A stretch of DNA of 50,394 bases from Obelidium mucronatum (Eukaryota; Chytridiomycota; Chytridiomycetes; Chytridiales; Chytriomycetaceae). Positions 1 through 9,119 of the stretch are shown piece by piece. The DNA lies in NCBI GenBank assembly GCA_025765595.1, contig JAIVFH010000207.1, positions 1-50,394 of the forward strand, given 5' to 3'. Below the pieces are notes generated by a model. That model searched no databases. It worked only from the letters and a program-made list of their open reading frames with translations, and had not been told where the DNA came from. Position 1 is the first letter of the stretch, and each line of letters begins with the position of its first letter. The position numbers and the translations under genes were made by a program.

Positions 1-26
1 CCTGACGGTCTCGGTCGACAGTTATC

Positions 27-92
27 CTTGAGATTATGAGAAAGTTCTTATTTTATTATCAACTACTACACAATAAACAATAAAGATTAACG
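27..92 (-). repeat. 3' LTR of the copia element (66 bp)
   Basis: The sequence starts CTTGAGATTATG and ends AAAGATTAACG on the plus strand. It is identical to the other LTR after removal of the Harbinger insert, and is preceded by the target duplication TTATC at 22-26. It is very short for an LTR and lacks the usual TG...CA ends, so the exact ends could be off by a base or two (the duplication could be read as GTTATC). Confidence 0.75.
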
Positions 93-2909
93 GATTTTTG
101 CAAAGAGGGTGAATGTGTTGTTTTGTATTGAGTCTCGGTCGACAATTCCCAGTTCCGCAATGGCTTTTTCATGTTTGATTGCGCGAAGCGGCTTTGTCAT
201 TATGTCTGATTTGTTAGATTCAGAGTCACACCACCTAAATTTGATTTCATCTCGGTCGTGTCTGTCTTTTAAGACCATGTACTGTAGGTCCAGGTGTCGT
301 GTTTTATGTCTTCCGGAGCCTTCGATGACGTTTGTGACAGATTGAAGGTTATCGCAGAAATGTTCGATAGGTTTTGATTGATCGTAGCCAAGCCATTTGA
401 GTATGTTGTTGAGGTAGATGAACAAGTTTGAGCCGGTAACTGCAGCTGTTGTTTCTGCTGCTACTGTAGAGTCTGCAACTGTCTTTTGTAATTTAGATGA
501 CACTGAGACAGTTCCATCAGCGAGGCTAGCAACAACTCCGGTACGTGATTTTCTAGTATTATTATCTGCTGCAAGATCGGCATCAGTATATCCGATAAGT
601 TCGATGATTCCGTTTGTTGACTTTTTGAAGCGTTGCACTTTGGCTCTGGTTCGGTTTAAGTAACCCAATAGGTGTTGCATGGCTTTCCAGTGTATTTGTC
701 TTGGCGACTTCACATGTTGGCCAAGTTTACTCAGGGCGAATAGTATGTCCACTCTAGTTTTGTGTAGCGAGAGAAGCGTTCCAAACGCTTCTTGGTATGG
801 TATTCCGTGCATGGTAGTGTCGGGTGTTGGTCCAGAAGGTCTGTCGAATTCTTTCATGTCCATTGACGTGTTCCACGGTGTTTTGTTGGTTATTAGCTGG
901 TTGGTCTGAAATGGTAGACATGAGTCGACAATGTACGATTCTTGATCCATGTCGAAGCGGCCTGGGCTATACGTTTTTCGGCAGCCGATTATGGTACCTA
1001 CTTTATCTTTTACTGTGATTGGTAGGCGTATATGTAACCATTGTAAGAACTTATCGGTTTCTGAACGGCAACCTGGGTCTTCTGCAATTTCTCCATCGTC
1101 TGCATACCACTGCATGAAGATAATTTTTTCATGTGGTATATTCGTGAGTTGTTTCATCCAAATAGATGGGCTCGATGGGCACTGTAGGAAGCCGTATTCT
1201 CTGAACAGGTTGTCGCGATGGTTTGCAAACAAGAAAGAGCCATCCCTTTGTCCGTTGATGACTTTTTTCCATTGTATGTAGTGCGTATCCGATGAGATTC
1301 CAGGGGTTATCGGGAATCCGTTCGGGATGTACGTAAAGACAGGTCTCTCTGGGTTGTTTGGGGTTTGGAGGAATGCGCCGTTAACATCTACTTTACGTGA
1401 ATTCATACCTCTCTGTGTGACATGGATAGAGAAAATCTTATTCGATTCGATATCTGGAGTTGTGACATAGACTTGTCCCACATCTGCTAGTTTTTGTGAG
1501 CTTCCGTCCGCGATAGCTCTGACGTATGGTTCGAAAATTCCAGTTTCTTCGTTTTGTTTTTCGGTGAGTCCGTAGAATAGTGGTATGACAGGGGTGGTAG
1601 CTTGTGATTTTTTTACAAACTCGTATGCATTGGCGTCGTCTAATTTTTTGTGGTGTTTAGCAAACGCGTCTTTCCATTCCTTAACCTGGAGGGCGTCGCG
1701 GACAGAGATATTGGCGTTGCGTGAGACCAAGGCGGTAAACTCTTTTCCTGTAGCTGCGTCATACAGTTGTGTTTGGACAGTGTTCCTTCCCGATCGTCGC
1801 AGCACTGGTGGTATAATTTCCGGTAGTAGTGGCGTTGTGGGGCGTGTATTATTTGTAGAAGATGCTGCAGATCCTTCCGGCGTGAAGTATTCCGAGTCGT
1901 CCGATGGGGTTGACGGTTGTGTGGTTTGAATGGGAACTGGTCTCGGTATTAGATCTTCTGGGTTGCTGTTGGCGTTTTCGAGTTCTTCGACTGTGCATTC
2001 CATGGGAATTGCTATGAGATCGTCCTCGATGTGATCTTCGTAGTGGTCGGACCATCGTATGACCGGAACTGTTTCCAGTTGTTTTCCTTGTATTTGTTGG
2101 AGGTTAAACGCTGTTTCCACAAAGTATGCGTCTCTAGAATAAATAATAGAGTTTGCGTCAGTAACATCCCGTAAGAATTTCCAACCCATTCGTTGCACTG
2201 GGTGTCCGTCGTAATTTCCGTAACCGATGAAGTGGGCGCGTATAGCTCTTGGACCCGTTTTCCAGTATACTCCTGGTTTGTCAATGTTTTTGTCAGTAAT
2301 TTTAACGTGTTTTGGTAGTATTCGTGGGTATGCGATACAGTTTAGGGTCCTCCAATGTTTAACAAGTGGTTTCCGTCCTGTAAGTAATTCAAACGGTGTT
2401 TTTGTTTCCTTCCCGTGGATGGTGCGGTTGTCTACGTGTGCATGATAGAGGGCGTTGTTGAGCCAGAAGTTCATTGGTACACCTGTTTGAATAATGTTAG
2501 CTCGAACTCTTTCCATCATGACCTTAAAGTATCCGTTTAAGTGTCCATCCTGGTTATGAGCGTCCGTCATTGTGATTTGTAGAGTCTTCGATAGATCGTT
2601 GCAGGCCGAACGCATAAGTTTACTCTCTGCCTCTCCCGATGGATCCATTCTGATGTTGAGTACTTTTTCTGTAGAATGTGATTCCAGATACTTAATGGCA
2701 TATTGTAGAGCTTCAGTTACATCGATTGCTCGATGTTGGAATAAACCGTAACACAGTTTGAAGTTGATAGATGGGACCATTATTCCCAGCATGCAAGTGT
2801 GTCCGTCAAGAGACGGATTACTTCTCTCAGGGAAGAATACATCGATAATGATAGTGTCCAGTATGCGGCTTTCCACCCAACCAGATTTGTTGTAAGGTAA
2901 GCGCGGCAT
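87..2909 (-). CDS. Copia Pol fragment: integrase, reverse transcriptase, RNase H
   Basis: A 940-residue open frame encodes the 3' half of a copia polyprotein. The integrase core lies at about residues 15-240, with an Asp in IIIDVF (residue 23) and one in RMDPSG (residue 89). Next comes a proline/serine-rich linker, about 325-375. The reverse transcriptase has VDVNGAFLQ near residue 508 and the active-site motif YADD at 602-605. RNase H has a DADLAADN motif and a VAAETTA segment near the C-terminus. The position normally holding the catalytic Glu of copia integrase (after the NG of QNGVAER in relatives) appears to be Asn 125 in QDGHLNG. The frame continues upstream without a stop to about 2925, where the orientation break occurs. 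The first Met is therefore probably not a natural start. Confidence 0.9.
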   Translation of the reverse strand: MPRLPYNKSGWVESRILDTIIIDVFFPERSNPSLDGHTCMLGIMVPSINFKLCYGLFQHRAIDVTEALQYAIKYLESHSTEKVLNIRMDPSGEAESKLMRSACNDLSKTLQITMTDAHNQDGHLNGYFKVMMERVRANIIQTGVPMNFWLNNALYHAHVDNRTIHGKETKTPFELLTGRKPLVKHWRTLNCIAYPRILPKHVKITDKNIDKPGVYWKTGPRAIRAHFIGYGNYDGHPVQRMGWKFLRDVTDANSIIYSRDAYFVETAFNLQQIQGKQLETVPVIRWSDHYEDHIEDDLIAIPMECTVEELENANSNPEDLIPRPVPIQTTQPSTPSDDSEYFTPEGSAASSTNNTRPTTPLLPEIIPPVLRRSGRNTVQTQLYDAATGKEFTALVSRNANISVRDALQVKEWKDAFAKHHKKLDDANAYEFVKKSQATTPVIPLFYGLTEKQNEETGIFEPYVRAIADGSSQKLADVGQVYVTTPDIESNKIFSIHVTQRGMNSRKVDVNGAFLQTPNNPERPVFTYIPNGFPITPGISSDTHYIQWKKVINGQRDGSFLFANHRDNLFREYGFLQCPSSPSIWMKQLTNIPHEKIIFMQWYADDGEIAEDPGCRSETDKFLQWLHIRLPITVKDKVGTIIGCRKTYSPGRFDMDQESYIVDSCLPFQTNQLITNKTPWNTSMDMKEFDRPSGPTPDTTMHGIPYQEAFGTLLSLHKTRVDILFALSKLGQHVKSPRQIHWKAMQHLLGYLNRTRAKVQRFKKSTNGIIELIGYTDADLAADNNTRKSRTGVVASLADGTVSVSSKLQKTVADSTVAAETTAAVTGSNLFIYLNNILKWLGYDQSKPIEHFCDNLQSVTNVIEGSGRHKTRHLDLQYMVLKDRHDRDEIKFRWCDSESNKSDIMTKPLRAIKHEKAIAELGIVDRDSIQNNTFTLFAKIR

Positions 2910-2991
2910 TTTCGTTTCCCCGGCTAAAGTTTATGGTACCGAATTTGTCGCAGGTGTCCGAACTGTCAAAGTCCCAACCTTCGACCAGGAA

Positions 2992-4560
2992 ATGAAATTC
3001 AACAGCATCGTCTCAAACTACAAAACAGCTAAAAATCGAGTCCTAGGGATTATTCAAGACTTCACAGACGAATCTTTATTTACAGTCTTCAACTCGGCAA
3101 TCGGCAAAGACAAAAACATCGTAAAGGGTATCCAGGCACTTCAAAAACACTGTCTCGTCTCACAGAAATCCAACATCAAAGCAGCCAAAAACACTCTTCA
3201 ATCACTCAGACTTAAAAACAACAAACACCCTCTCAGCCTCCTCCAGGATATTCAAACACAAGTCCTTATCCTCACCGAATTGGGTTACCCCGATGTCACC
3301 AATCCTGAATTATGTGCCGAATTTGAAGCTAACAACATCGAATGCTTCTTCACAGGACTTACGGATGATGATCTTGCCCGCTCAATGACAGCACTCGTCT
3401 CGGCAAAGGCTAAGAAGGACCCACTCAACTTCATGGAAGTACTCCAAATTGTCTCAGACAACGAACTTAGCTCGCGTGGACGTACGGCTCACAAGGAAAT
3501 GTTCGGAACGGGCCCCGCGCGCGCTTTTACTGCAAAAGATACTTCCGAAGAACCAACCATAGCCATGCTTCAGCTCCAAATTGCATCCCTGTCGAAGGCC
3601 CTTGCCGCCCGTTCCGGTCCTTCCAGTATGCCCGCTAAACCAGACATTGATCCGCTCAGACTGTTTGTCACCGGTTTCGCAGAAGGTACTACAGCCGCAA
3701 CAATCCAAGCCCACTTCAAAGATGCAAAACACGTCCATTTAGCTAAAACCAAAGATGGCAAACCTATTGCATTTGTTGGATTCGAAACTCCGGAAGCAAC
3801 AACAGCTAGTTTGGAAGTTAAAGCGGTGATTGGGTCGATTAGTTTGATTATTCGTCGTGCTTACATTAAAGCTACTCGATACTACTCCTTCCTTGTTGAA
3901 AATAACTCTACTCCTCGACCTCAAATAGCTTTCCTTGACTCAGGATCGGAAAAACACTTGACACACAACGCAAAGCTACTGGTCAATAAATCCTCATGCA
4001 CACCTTCTAAGATTCAAGGCATTGCACCTGACGCATTACTTACTGGCAGCGGAGTCCAAGGAAATCTAAACGTCAAAAACTCGAATTTAGTACTTAAGGA
4101 AGTCGAACATATTCCAAATTCTACAGAAAATCTAGTCTCAATCTGGAAACTATTAGTAGAAAAATTCAACGTATATTTCGACCATGAATCGATGACGGCA
4201 TATATTGGCAAAATTATAAATGGAAAATTGGAAGTCACGGTACAAGCAAAAGGAGTGGATGGACTTTTTCGCATGATCCTGGATTCACCGGAAACAAATG
4301 CTCAACTGGACAATGACCCGAAAATCAAAGCCCTCCTAGGAACTTCATTTCCGAAAACTTCACTTAGAACCTGGCACGAAAGATTCATGCACGCAGGAAT
4401 AGACCAAATTCTAAAAACAATTCCCGCGGTTAATGGCCTTACTTTTGCGGGTACTAAGGAGAAGGAATTTTTCTGCGAAACGTGTGTCGCGTTGACAGTT
4501 AGGAATTCGGTTAAGTCGTTTAGAGGTACTGAGTCTGGGTCATTAGGAGTGTTTTGGTAG
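2992..4560 (+). CDS. Copia Gag-protease-pre-integrase segment in inverted orientation, with an RRM-like domain
   Basis: This 522-residue frame stays open upstream to about 2925. Residues 1-175 are a helical copia Gag region (Gag capsid type). Residues 222-291 look like an RNA recognition motif: RNP2 is LFVTGF (224-229) and RNP1 is KPIAFVGF (257-264). No CCHC zinc knuckle is seen. The protease active site is LDSGS (315-319). A pre-integrase HHCC finger follows, with H462, H467, C495 and C498. From about residue 501 to the stop the frame reads antisense gag, because the inversion boundary lies near 4490. The segment is the internal part of the minus-strand element, flipped. Confidence 0.85.
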   Translation: MKFNSIVSNYKTAKNRVLGIIQDFTDESLFTVFNSAIGKDKNIVKGIQALQKHCLVSQKSNIKAAKNTLQSLRLKNNKHPLSLLQDIQTQVLILTELGYPDVTNPELCAEFEANNIECFFTGLTDDDLARSMTALVSAKAKKDPLNFMEVLQIVSDNELSSRGRTAHKEMFGTGPARAFTAKDTSEEPTIAMLQLQIASLSKALAARSGPSSMPAKPDIDPLRLFVTGFAEGTTAATIQAHFKDAKHVHLAKTKDGKPIAFVGFETPEATTASLEVKAVIGSISLIIRRAYIKATRYYSFLVENNSTPRPQIAFLDSGSEKHLTHNAKLLVNKSSCTPSKIQGIAPDALLTGSGVQGNLNVKNSNLVLKEVEHIPNSTENLVSIWKLLVEKFNVYFDHESMTAYIGKIINGKLEVTVQAKGVDGLFRMILDSPETNAQLDNDPKIKALLGTSFPKTSLRTWHERFMHAGIDQILKTIPAVNGLTFAGTKEKEFFCETCVALTVRNSVKSFRGTESGSLGVFW

Positions 4561-4694
4561 ATAGCGGAACCGGCGGGCAGACCGATATTGCCTAGAGTTT
4601 TTTGTATTTCTTGAAACCATTTAAGGTAGTACGTCGTGTAGTTATTTTTGTTAAGTTTAGCTGAGTCTTTAGGTTGGCCGTACGTGGCGAGCAT
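4490..4694 (-). pseudogene. N-terminal fragment of copia gag
   Basis: An ATG at 4694 (minus) opens a frame beginning MLATYGQPKD and continuing through LKWFQEIQKTL, typical of the first helices of copia Gag. It lies 40 bp inside the 5' LTR, where gag should start. Near 4490 the frame passes into the antisense of the inverted segment, so Gag is cut after about 68 residues. The natural continuation is at about 2925 on the plus strand, in the same reading phase. Confidence 0.75.
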
Positions 4695-4765
4695 TTTGTT
4701 GGAGTTGTGTAGAAGTTGGTTGGTGCTGATAACGCTTGAGATTATGAGAAAGTTCTTATTTTATT

Positions 4766-4783
4766 AGGGGGTGTCACTTGTTT
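4766..4783 (+). repeat. Left terminal inverted repeat of Harbinger
   Basis: The 18 bases match the reverse complement of 7402-7419 perfectly. They are followed by TCACGAA-type motifs near 4794, 4837, 4854, 4866 and 4893. Confidence 0.9.
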
Positions 4784-4907
4784 GGGAAATTTTTCACGAA
4801 GAAATCGTGATTGCATTTTGATTGGCTAGAGCAGTTTCACGAAGATTCGTTATCACGAAAATTCTTCACGAAGTTTTTTCTTCCAGAAAACAATCACGAA
4901 CTGAACA

Positions 4908-6052
4908 TGCCGAAAGGACCACCCCCAACAAGGCCATTGGGGTCACAACCCAATGCACCACCTCCGCCACCCAGTGTCCAACAAAGTGTTGGAACAACAA
5001 AAAAGGCGCCAACCTGTAGGTAACAGACACTATCTGTATTGGATTAACCATTTCATCAGCTGTTGTAGAGCAAAACTCGATTGGCAAAAGCCCCAAGCCT
5101 GCCTCCAAGACTCCAAAAAAGCACGTTGGAAAAGGATCAGGCGGAACCGAGGACTTGGCAAGCCCAGTTGGAACCACATCCAAACAGAAGATAAACTGGA
5201 GTAAGGATGCTGTCGAACCGAAAGGCAAATCCAGCCATGACATTTTAATTGATTGGTTGACCACAGAGGGTAATTACTCACGATGGAAAGGAGATACGGA
5301 AGGGGGGGTGACCAAAGAGACACTGTGCTCGGAGATTGTTTCTGAGATGATAACCCATGGGATCAAGCACAGGGACAACAACATGGTTCGCACAAAGATC
5401 GGAGATTTGGAGAAGTCCTTCAAGAGAGCGGTGGACTGGCGTGCAAATACTGGGCAGGGGATTTTGGACTCTTCCACAAAGACAGAAGCTGAAAAGGAAG
5501 CGGAGATCAAGCTATATTTGAAAAAGCTGTGTCCCTTCTACGAGGAACTTGAGCCGGTGATGGGGGGAACGTGCATCAAGTCGGCCATTTGCAACCAATG
5601 AAGATTCTGACGACCCGGATGAAGAGATTGGTGAAGAAGAGCGAAGTGATGGTGAAGAGCCTTCTAAAAAGGACAGCTCAAATGGAGCCGTCTTGTCACC
5701 GACCGTTCCTCCATCAGTTAATGGATCGGTGGTGTCATTGGAAAGCACATCTTCGAAAGCAAGTGGTAAAAAATCCTCACGCCGACAGTTGTCAGGAGTG
5801 GAAGCATGGGAAATCATGGAAGATCGTAACCATGAGCTGGAGCAACGGAGGTTGCAATTAGAGGAGAATCGATTCAAGGCTGAACAAGAGGAGCGTGGTA
5901 CCTTGAAGAGAAAGGTTGAAGCTGAGGCCGAGGAGGCAAGATCGAACGCAAGACGTGCAAAATTGTTGGCCCTGAGAGAAGAGATTGAATTGAGGAAGGA
6001 GCTTCAAAAGCAAGGATTATCAGATACCGAGATCGACGAATTCCTGAAGTGA
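4908..6052 (+). CDS. Harbinger Myb/SANT-like DNA-binding protein (second ORF of the transposon)
   Basis: The gene probably starts at the ATG at 4908 (MPKGPPPTRP), with a short intron of about 5015-5067 leading into a Lys/Pro-rich stretch. A tryptophan-rich Myb/SANT-like domain follows at about 5200-5470 (WLTTEGNYSRWKG, GIKHRDNNMVRTKIGDLEK, DWRANTGQG) and ends in ELEPVMG. Between about 5557 and 5603 the reading frame changes by one base. The downstream frame is acidic and then a long Glu/Arg coiled coil (about 5815-6045) ending FLK. The shift could be a small intron or a disabling indel; no GT..AG pair there gives the right phase, so an indel is plausible. In Harbinger elements such a protein assists transposase nuclear import and end binding (family knowledge). 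Confidence 0.78.
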
Positions 6053-6060
6053 TAATAAAT

Positions 6061-7350
6061 TCAAATAATCCAGTTTATTTCTTCAAAATAATTAACAAGT
6101 TGTTCACGCCTCCGTTTTCCTGCATCTAATTCCAATGTCGTTGACTGCCTGTTATCGGCTCCAACAGCAGTGGTGTCTTCTTCCTCCTCTTCAACATCGC
6201 CGATCTCCCAACCATCTCCATTAAAATCGATGCAAATATTGTGAATAATTGCACAAACAGTCTGCATGTTGATAATAAAGCGCATACTATTTGGTGCATT
6301 CAAAAGCTGCCGCATTGATTTGAGTATTTGAAATCGACTTTTCAGCATTCCAATGCAATGCTCGGCTTTGATTCTTGCACGAGCAAGCATCGTATTAAAC
6401 TTTTGCTCTCTTCGCGGCATCTGTCCTCCAATTCGCTTCTTGAATGCTGGTATTAATCGATTTGTTGGTGTATACGCAGAATCCCCAAGGATGTATTGAG
6501 ATTCGCTGAAGAAATCGTCAGTGAATCTTCCAAAACGACTGTTGGAAAGCACTCGTTGATCGTGTGCCGAGCCAGCCCACCCTGTATAGAAGTAAAGAAT
6601 TCCTCCTTGATGGTCACAGATAACTTGCGCATTGACTGCATACGTCCCTTTCCGTGTATAAAAGTCTTCCCCACAATGCAACGGTTTTGTGTCCAGTGGA
6701 AATAGTGTCCCATCAACAAAGCCTACGCAATTACGAAATCCGTATGCTTGCTGGATTGCAGCTGCATTACTTTCACGCTTCTGTGCATTAGGCCAGGACA
6801 GGAACTGCGACTTCAATGACATTATGGCCGTGAATACTCTCCGAGTGAATAAAGAGAGGCTTCCGACTGACGTGTTGTTAAAGCGGCTGAGTTTGTGATG
6901 TCCTGCACCATTTCCACTAAATCCAAGACGATTGAGAACAATCAAAAGCTGAAGAGCAGATGGCGTTTGCGGTTTTTTCCCTTTGCTCTGAAATACGGAG
7001 TGATGCTTAATCAAGCCATGCAGGTGGTGAAATTGATCTCGAGTCAAACGAAACTCCTGCTTGAAAGCTTCGTCAGACAGCATTGCATCCAACGTTGCTC
7101 CATTTGGTTGATGATCGGCTTTATGAATGCGAGGTACAGAATAGCGGCTGGTTCGCAGGATGCAAATCAGACAGCGAAGTCTTCTCAAGCTTCTCTTACG
7201 GTTGTCATTGTGCAATCCGATTGACCGCTGGTGGAGGTATCGTTGTGAAAGCTGTTCGAGATTGTATTCCAGTACCCGGATTGTTTGTTGGCGCTGGCTG
7301 GCTCGTGGCATTTGCAACGGATTGGTGTTTTCGGGATAGGGGGGTCTCAA
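6061..7350 (-). CDS. Harbinger DDE transposase
   Basis: The protein has 429 residues with a DDE_Tnp_4 nuclease fold. The catalytic acids are visible as D213 in FVDGTLFP, D290 in LGDSAYTP and E330 in KAEHCIGMLK, with AHDQRV (D264) between them. An upstream helix-turn-helix-like region at about 85-175 (HHKLSRFNNTSVGSL) fits the N-terminal DNA-binding part of PIF/Harbinger transposases. The C-terminus is acidic (EEEEED) and then basic. No internal stop or frameshift is present and all catalytic residues are in place, so the enzyme is predicted to be functional. The start at 7350 lies only 50 bp from the right terminal repeat, so the promoter must overlap the subterminal TCACGAA motifs. Confidence 0.93.
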   Translation of the reverse strand: MRPPYPENTNPLQMPRASQRQQTIRVLEYNLEQLSQRYLHQRSIGLHNDNRKRSLRRLRCLICILRTSRYSVPRIHKADHQPNGATLDAMLSDEAFKQEFRLTRDQFHHLHGLIKHHSVFQSKGKKPQTPSALQLLIVLNRLGFSGNGAGHHKLSRFNNTSVGSLSLFTRRVFTAIMSLKSQFLSWPNAQKRESNAAAIQQAYGFRNCVGFVDGTLFPLDTKPLHCGEDFYTRKGTYAVNAQVICDHQGGILYFYTGWAGSAHDQRVLSNSRFGRFTDDFFSESQYILGDSAYTPTNRLIPAFKKRIGGQMPRREQKFNTMLARARIKAEHCIGMLKSRFQILKSMRQLLNAPNSMRFIINMQTVCAIIHNICIDFNGDGWEIGDVEEEEEDTTAVGADNRQSTTLELDAGKRRREQLVNYFEEINWII

Positions 7351-7401
7351 TTCTTCGATGATATCACGAATAAATTTTCACGAAATCATTTTTTTCACGA
7401 A

Positions 7402-7419
7402 AAACAAGTGACACCCCCT
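7402..7419 (-). repeat. Right terminal inverted repeat of Harbinger
   Basis: Perfect inverted copy of 4766-4783. Just inside lie TCACGA motifs at about 7363, 7378 and 7395. Confidence 0.9.
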
Positions 7420-7462
7420 ATTATCAACTACTACACAATAAACAATAAAGATTAACGTTATC

Positions 7463-8240
7463 GTCGTGCCGCGTAACTGTACCACAACCTCGACCAAGTC
7501 ACCAAATACACAGATCAGTAGTTGTAACAAAATCTTTCCCTATATATTTTATTTCATTTTCGAAACTCTCTGGGAGGCTGAATTTGTTATAGTAAACATC
7601 AGTTTTTCTCGAAGGCGCCTTTGATGAGCAGGCTCCTCACCGCTAGCCAAATACAGCTCGAGCTCTATCAAATACTTTAGAATACGTCAGCGACTTCATC
7701 TGTATTCATTGGAAGCTGCTGAGTCTGAACAATTGATTTAGGTGGAGGAGATCAAGCCAAAAACTAACCGCTCACAGATTTCCATCGAATTTTTGAGTTG
7801 AAAAGAGTAATGGCTTTGAATCGCCTATCGGTCTGATGGCAAATCGTCGCGGCGTGAGAGGCGATGTTACTTTCAGGTGTCAACCAATAGCACATACAGT
7901 CCAAACCATGCAGTATCACTCAATCGATACCAACCAAAATGTTCAATTGAACGTGCAAAAAGTCGCATTGCTCGCCTGTGGTCAGCGGTGAATGACGTTC
8001 TGTTCAAATATCTAAAAAGTGTTGAAATAAAAACAAAAACCCTTACTGCGCCACTCCACCCTCATCCCACCATAAGAGAGGACAGAAACAACCACAATTG
8101 TAAAAAGTTAATTACGACAGTGTAAAATTTTTCACTCAGTTGTAGGGAACTTGCAACCAAGCCGGCTGGTTGACGGGGTCTACAAATCGACCGAGTAGAA
8201 TCAAAACTTTATTGAAAATAGACATCTGTTTGTAAGCATT
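7463..8240. other. Intergenic stretch without a recognised gene
   Basis: Only short frames are present (the longest starts at 7877, 82 codons, with no recognisable domain). No tRNA-like or repeat structure was recognised by eye. Confidence 0.5.
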
Positions 8241-8384
8241 ACAAAAATAATTAAAATTTGTGCATAAATACGCTTCAAAATTCCTCAACTCTCTTTTCTT
8301 GTTGTAAACTTCGTGAGCATTGACAACCAACACCGTGGGACAAACAACGCCAGAGACCCTCGCAAATAAAACTTCCTTACCAAC

Positions 8385-9017
<633 letters not shown>

Positions 9018-9119
9018 CACCGGCAAACAATAACGGGAGCAAAAAAAATTAAAAAGTTTTTTACAACATTTAAAAATGACACGCGTGATTCGAATGTATT
9101 TCTATGTATTTTTTATGTA

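Larger units (their letters stand above)
4766..7419. mobile_element. PIF/Harbinger DNA transposon inserted in the copia LTR
   Basis: The element has 18-bp perfect terminal inverted repeats beginning AGGGGGTGTCACTTG and a 3-bp target duplication, ATT (if the repeat is read from the first G, the duplication is TATTA). It carries the two genes expected of Harbinger: a DDE transposase on the minus strand and a Myb/SANT-like DNA-binding protein on the plus strand. These converge with only 8 bp between their stop codons. Both ends have several copies of TCACGAA in either orientation just inside the repeats, a layout often used for transposase binding. The transposase frame is open throughout. Since it lies inside the LTR, it inserted after the copia element. 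Confidence 0.92.
27..7457 (-). mobile_element. Ty1/copia LTR retrotransposon, internally inverted and carrying a nested Harbinger element
   Basis: A 66-bp sequence at 27-92 recurs at 4735-4765 plus 7423-7457, where it is split only by the inserted Harbinger element. The outer flanks show the same 5 bp, TTATC (22-26 and 7458-7462), as expected for a copia target-site duplication. Between the LTRs, in minus orientation, lie the start of gag (4694 down to about 4490), then a segment in the wrong orientation (plus, about 2925-4490) with the rest of gag, protease and the pre-integrase zinc finger, then integrase-reverse transcriptase-RNase H (2909-87). The order Gag-PR-IN-RT-RH identifies copia. 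Identical LTRs and long uninterrupted frames indicate a young insertion. Inversion of the central segment would make it non-functional as it stands. Confidence 0.88.
4735..7457 (-). repeat. 5' LTR of the copia element, split by the Harbinger insertion
   Basis: Bases 4735-4765 match the first 31 bases of the other LTR and 7420-7457 match the remainder, with ATT duplicated at the junction (4763-4765 and 7420-7422). Removing 4766-7422 rebuilds the 66-bp LTR exactly. The target duplication TTATC follows at 7458-7462. Confidence 0.75.

Noticed and set aside
109..2445. Plus-strand frames opposite the copia Pol region
   Set aside because: They are shadows of the minus-strand integrase-RT-RNase H frame.
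2992..4560. Idea that the copia element is naturally ambisense
   Set aside because: Reading frames rejoin in phase at both orientation breaks and gag is split in its N-terminal region, which fits a secondary inversion better.
7800..7900. Possible structured small RNA around the GGTCTGATGGCAAATCG region
   Set aside because: No complete set of snoRNA boxes or tRNA arms could be identified by eye.
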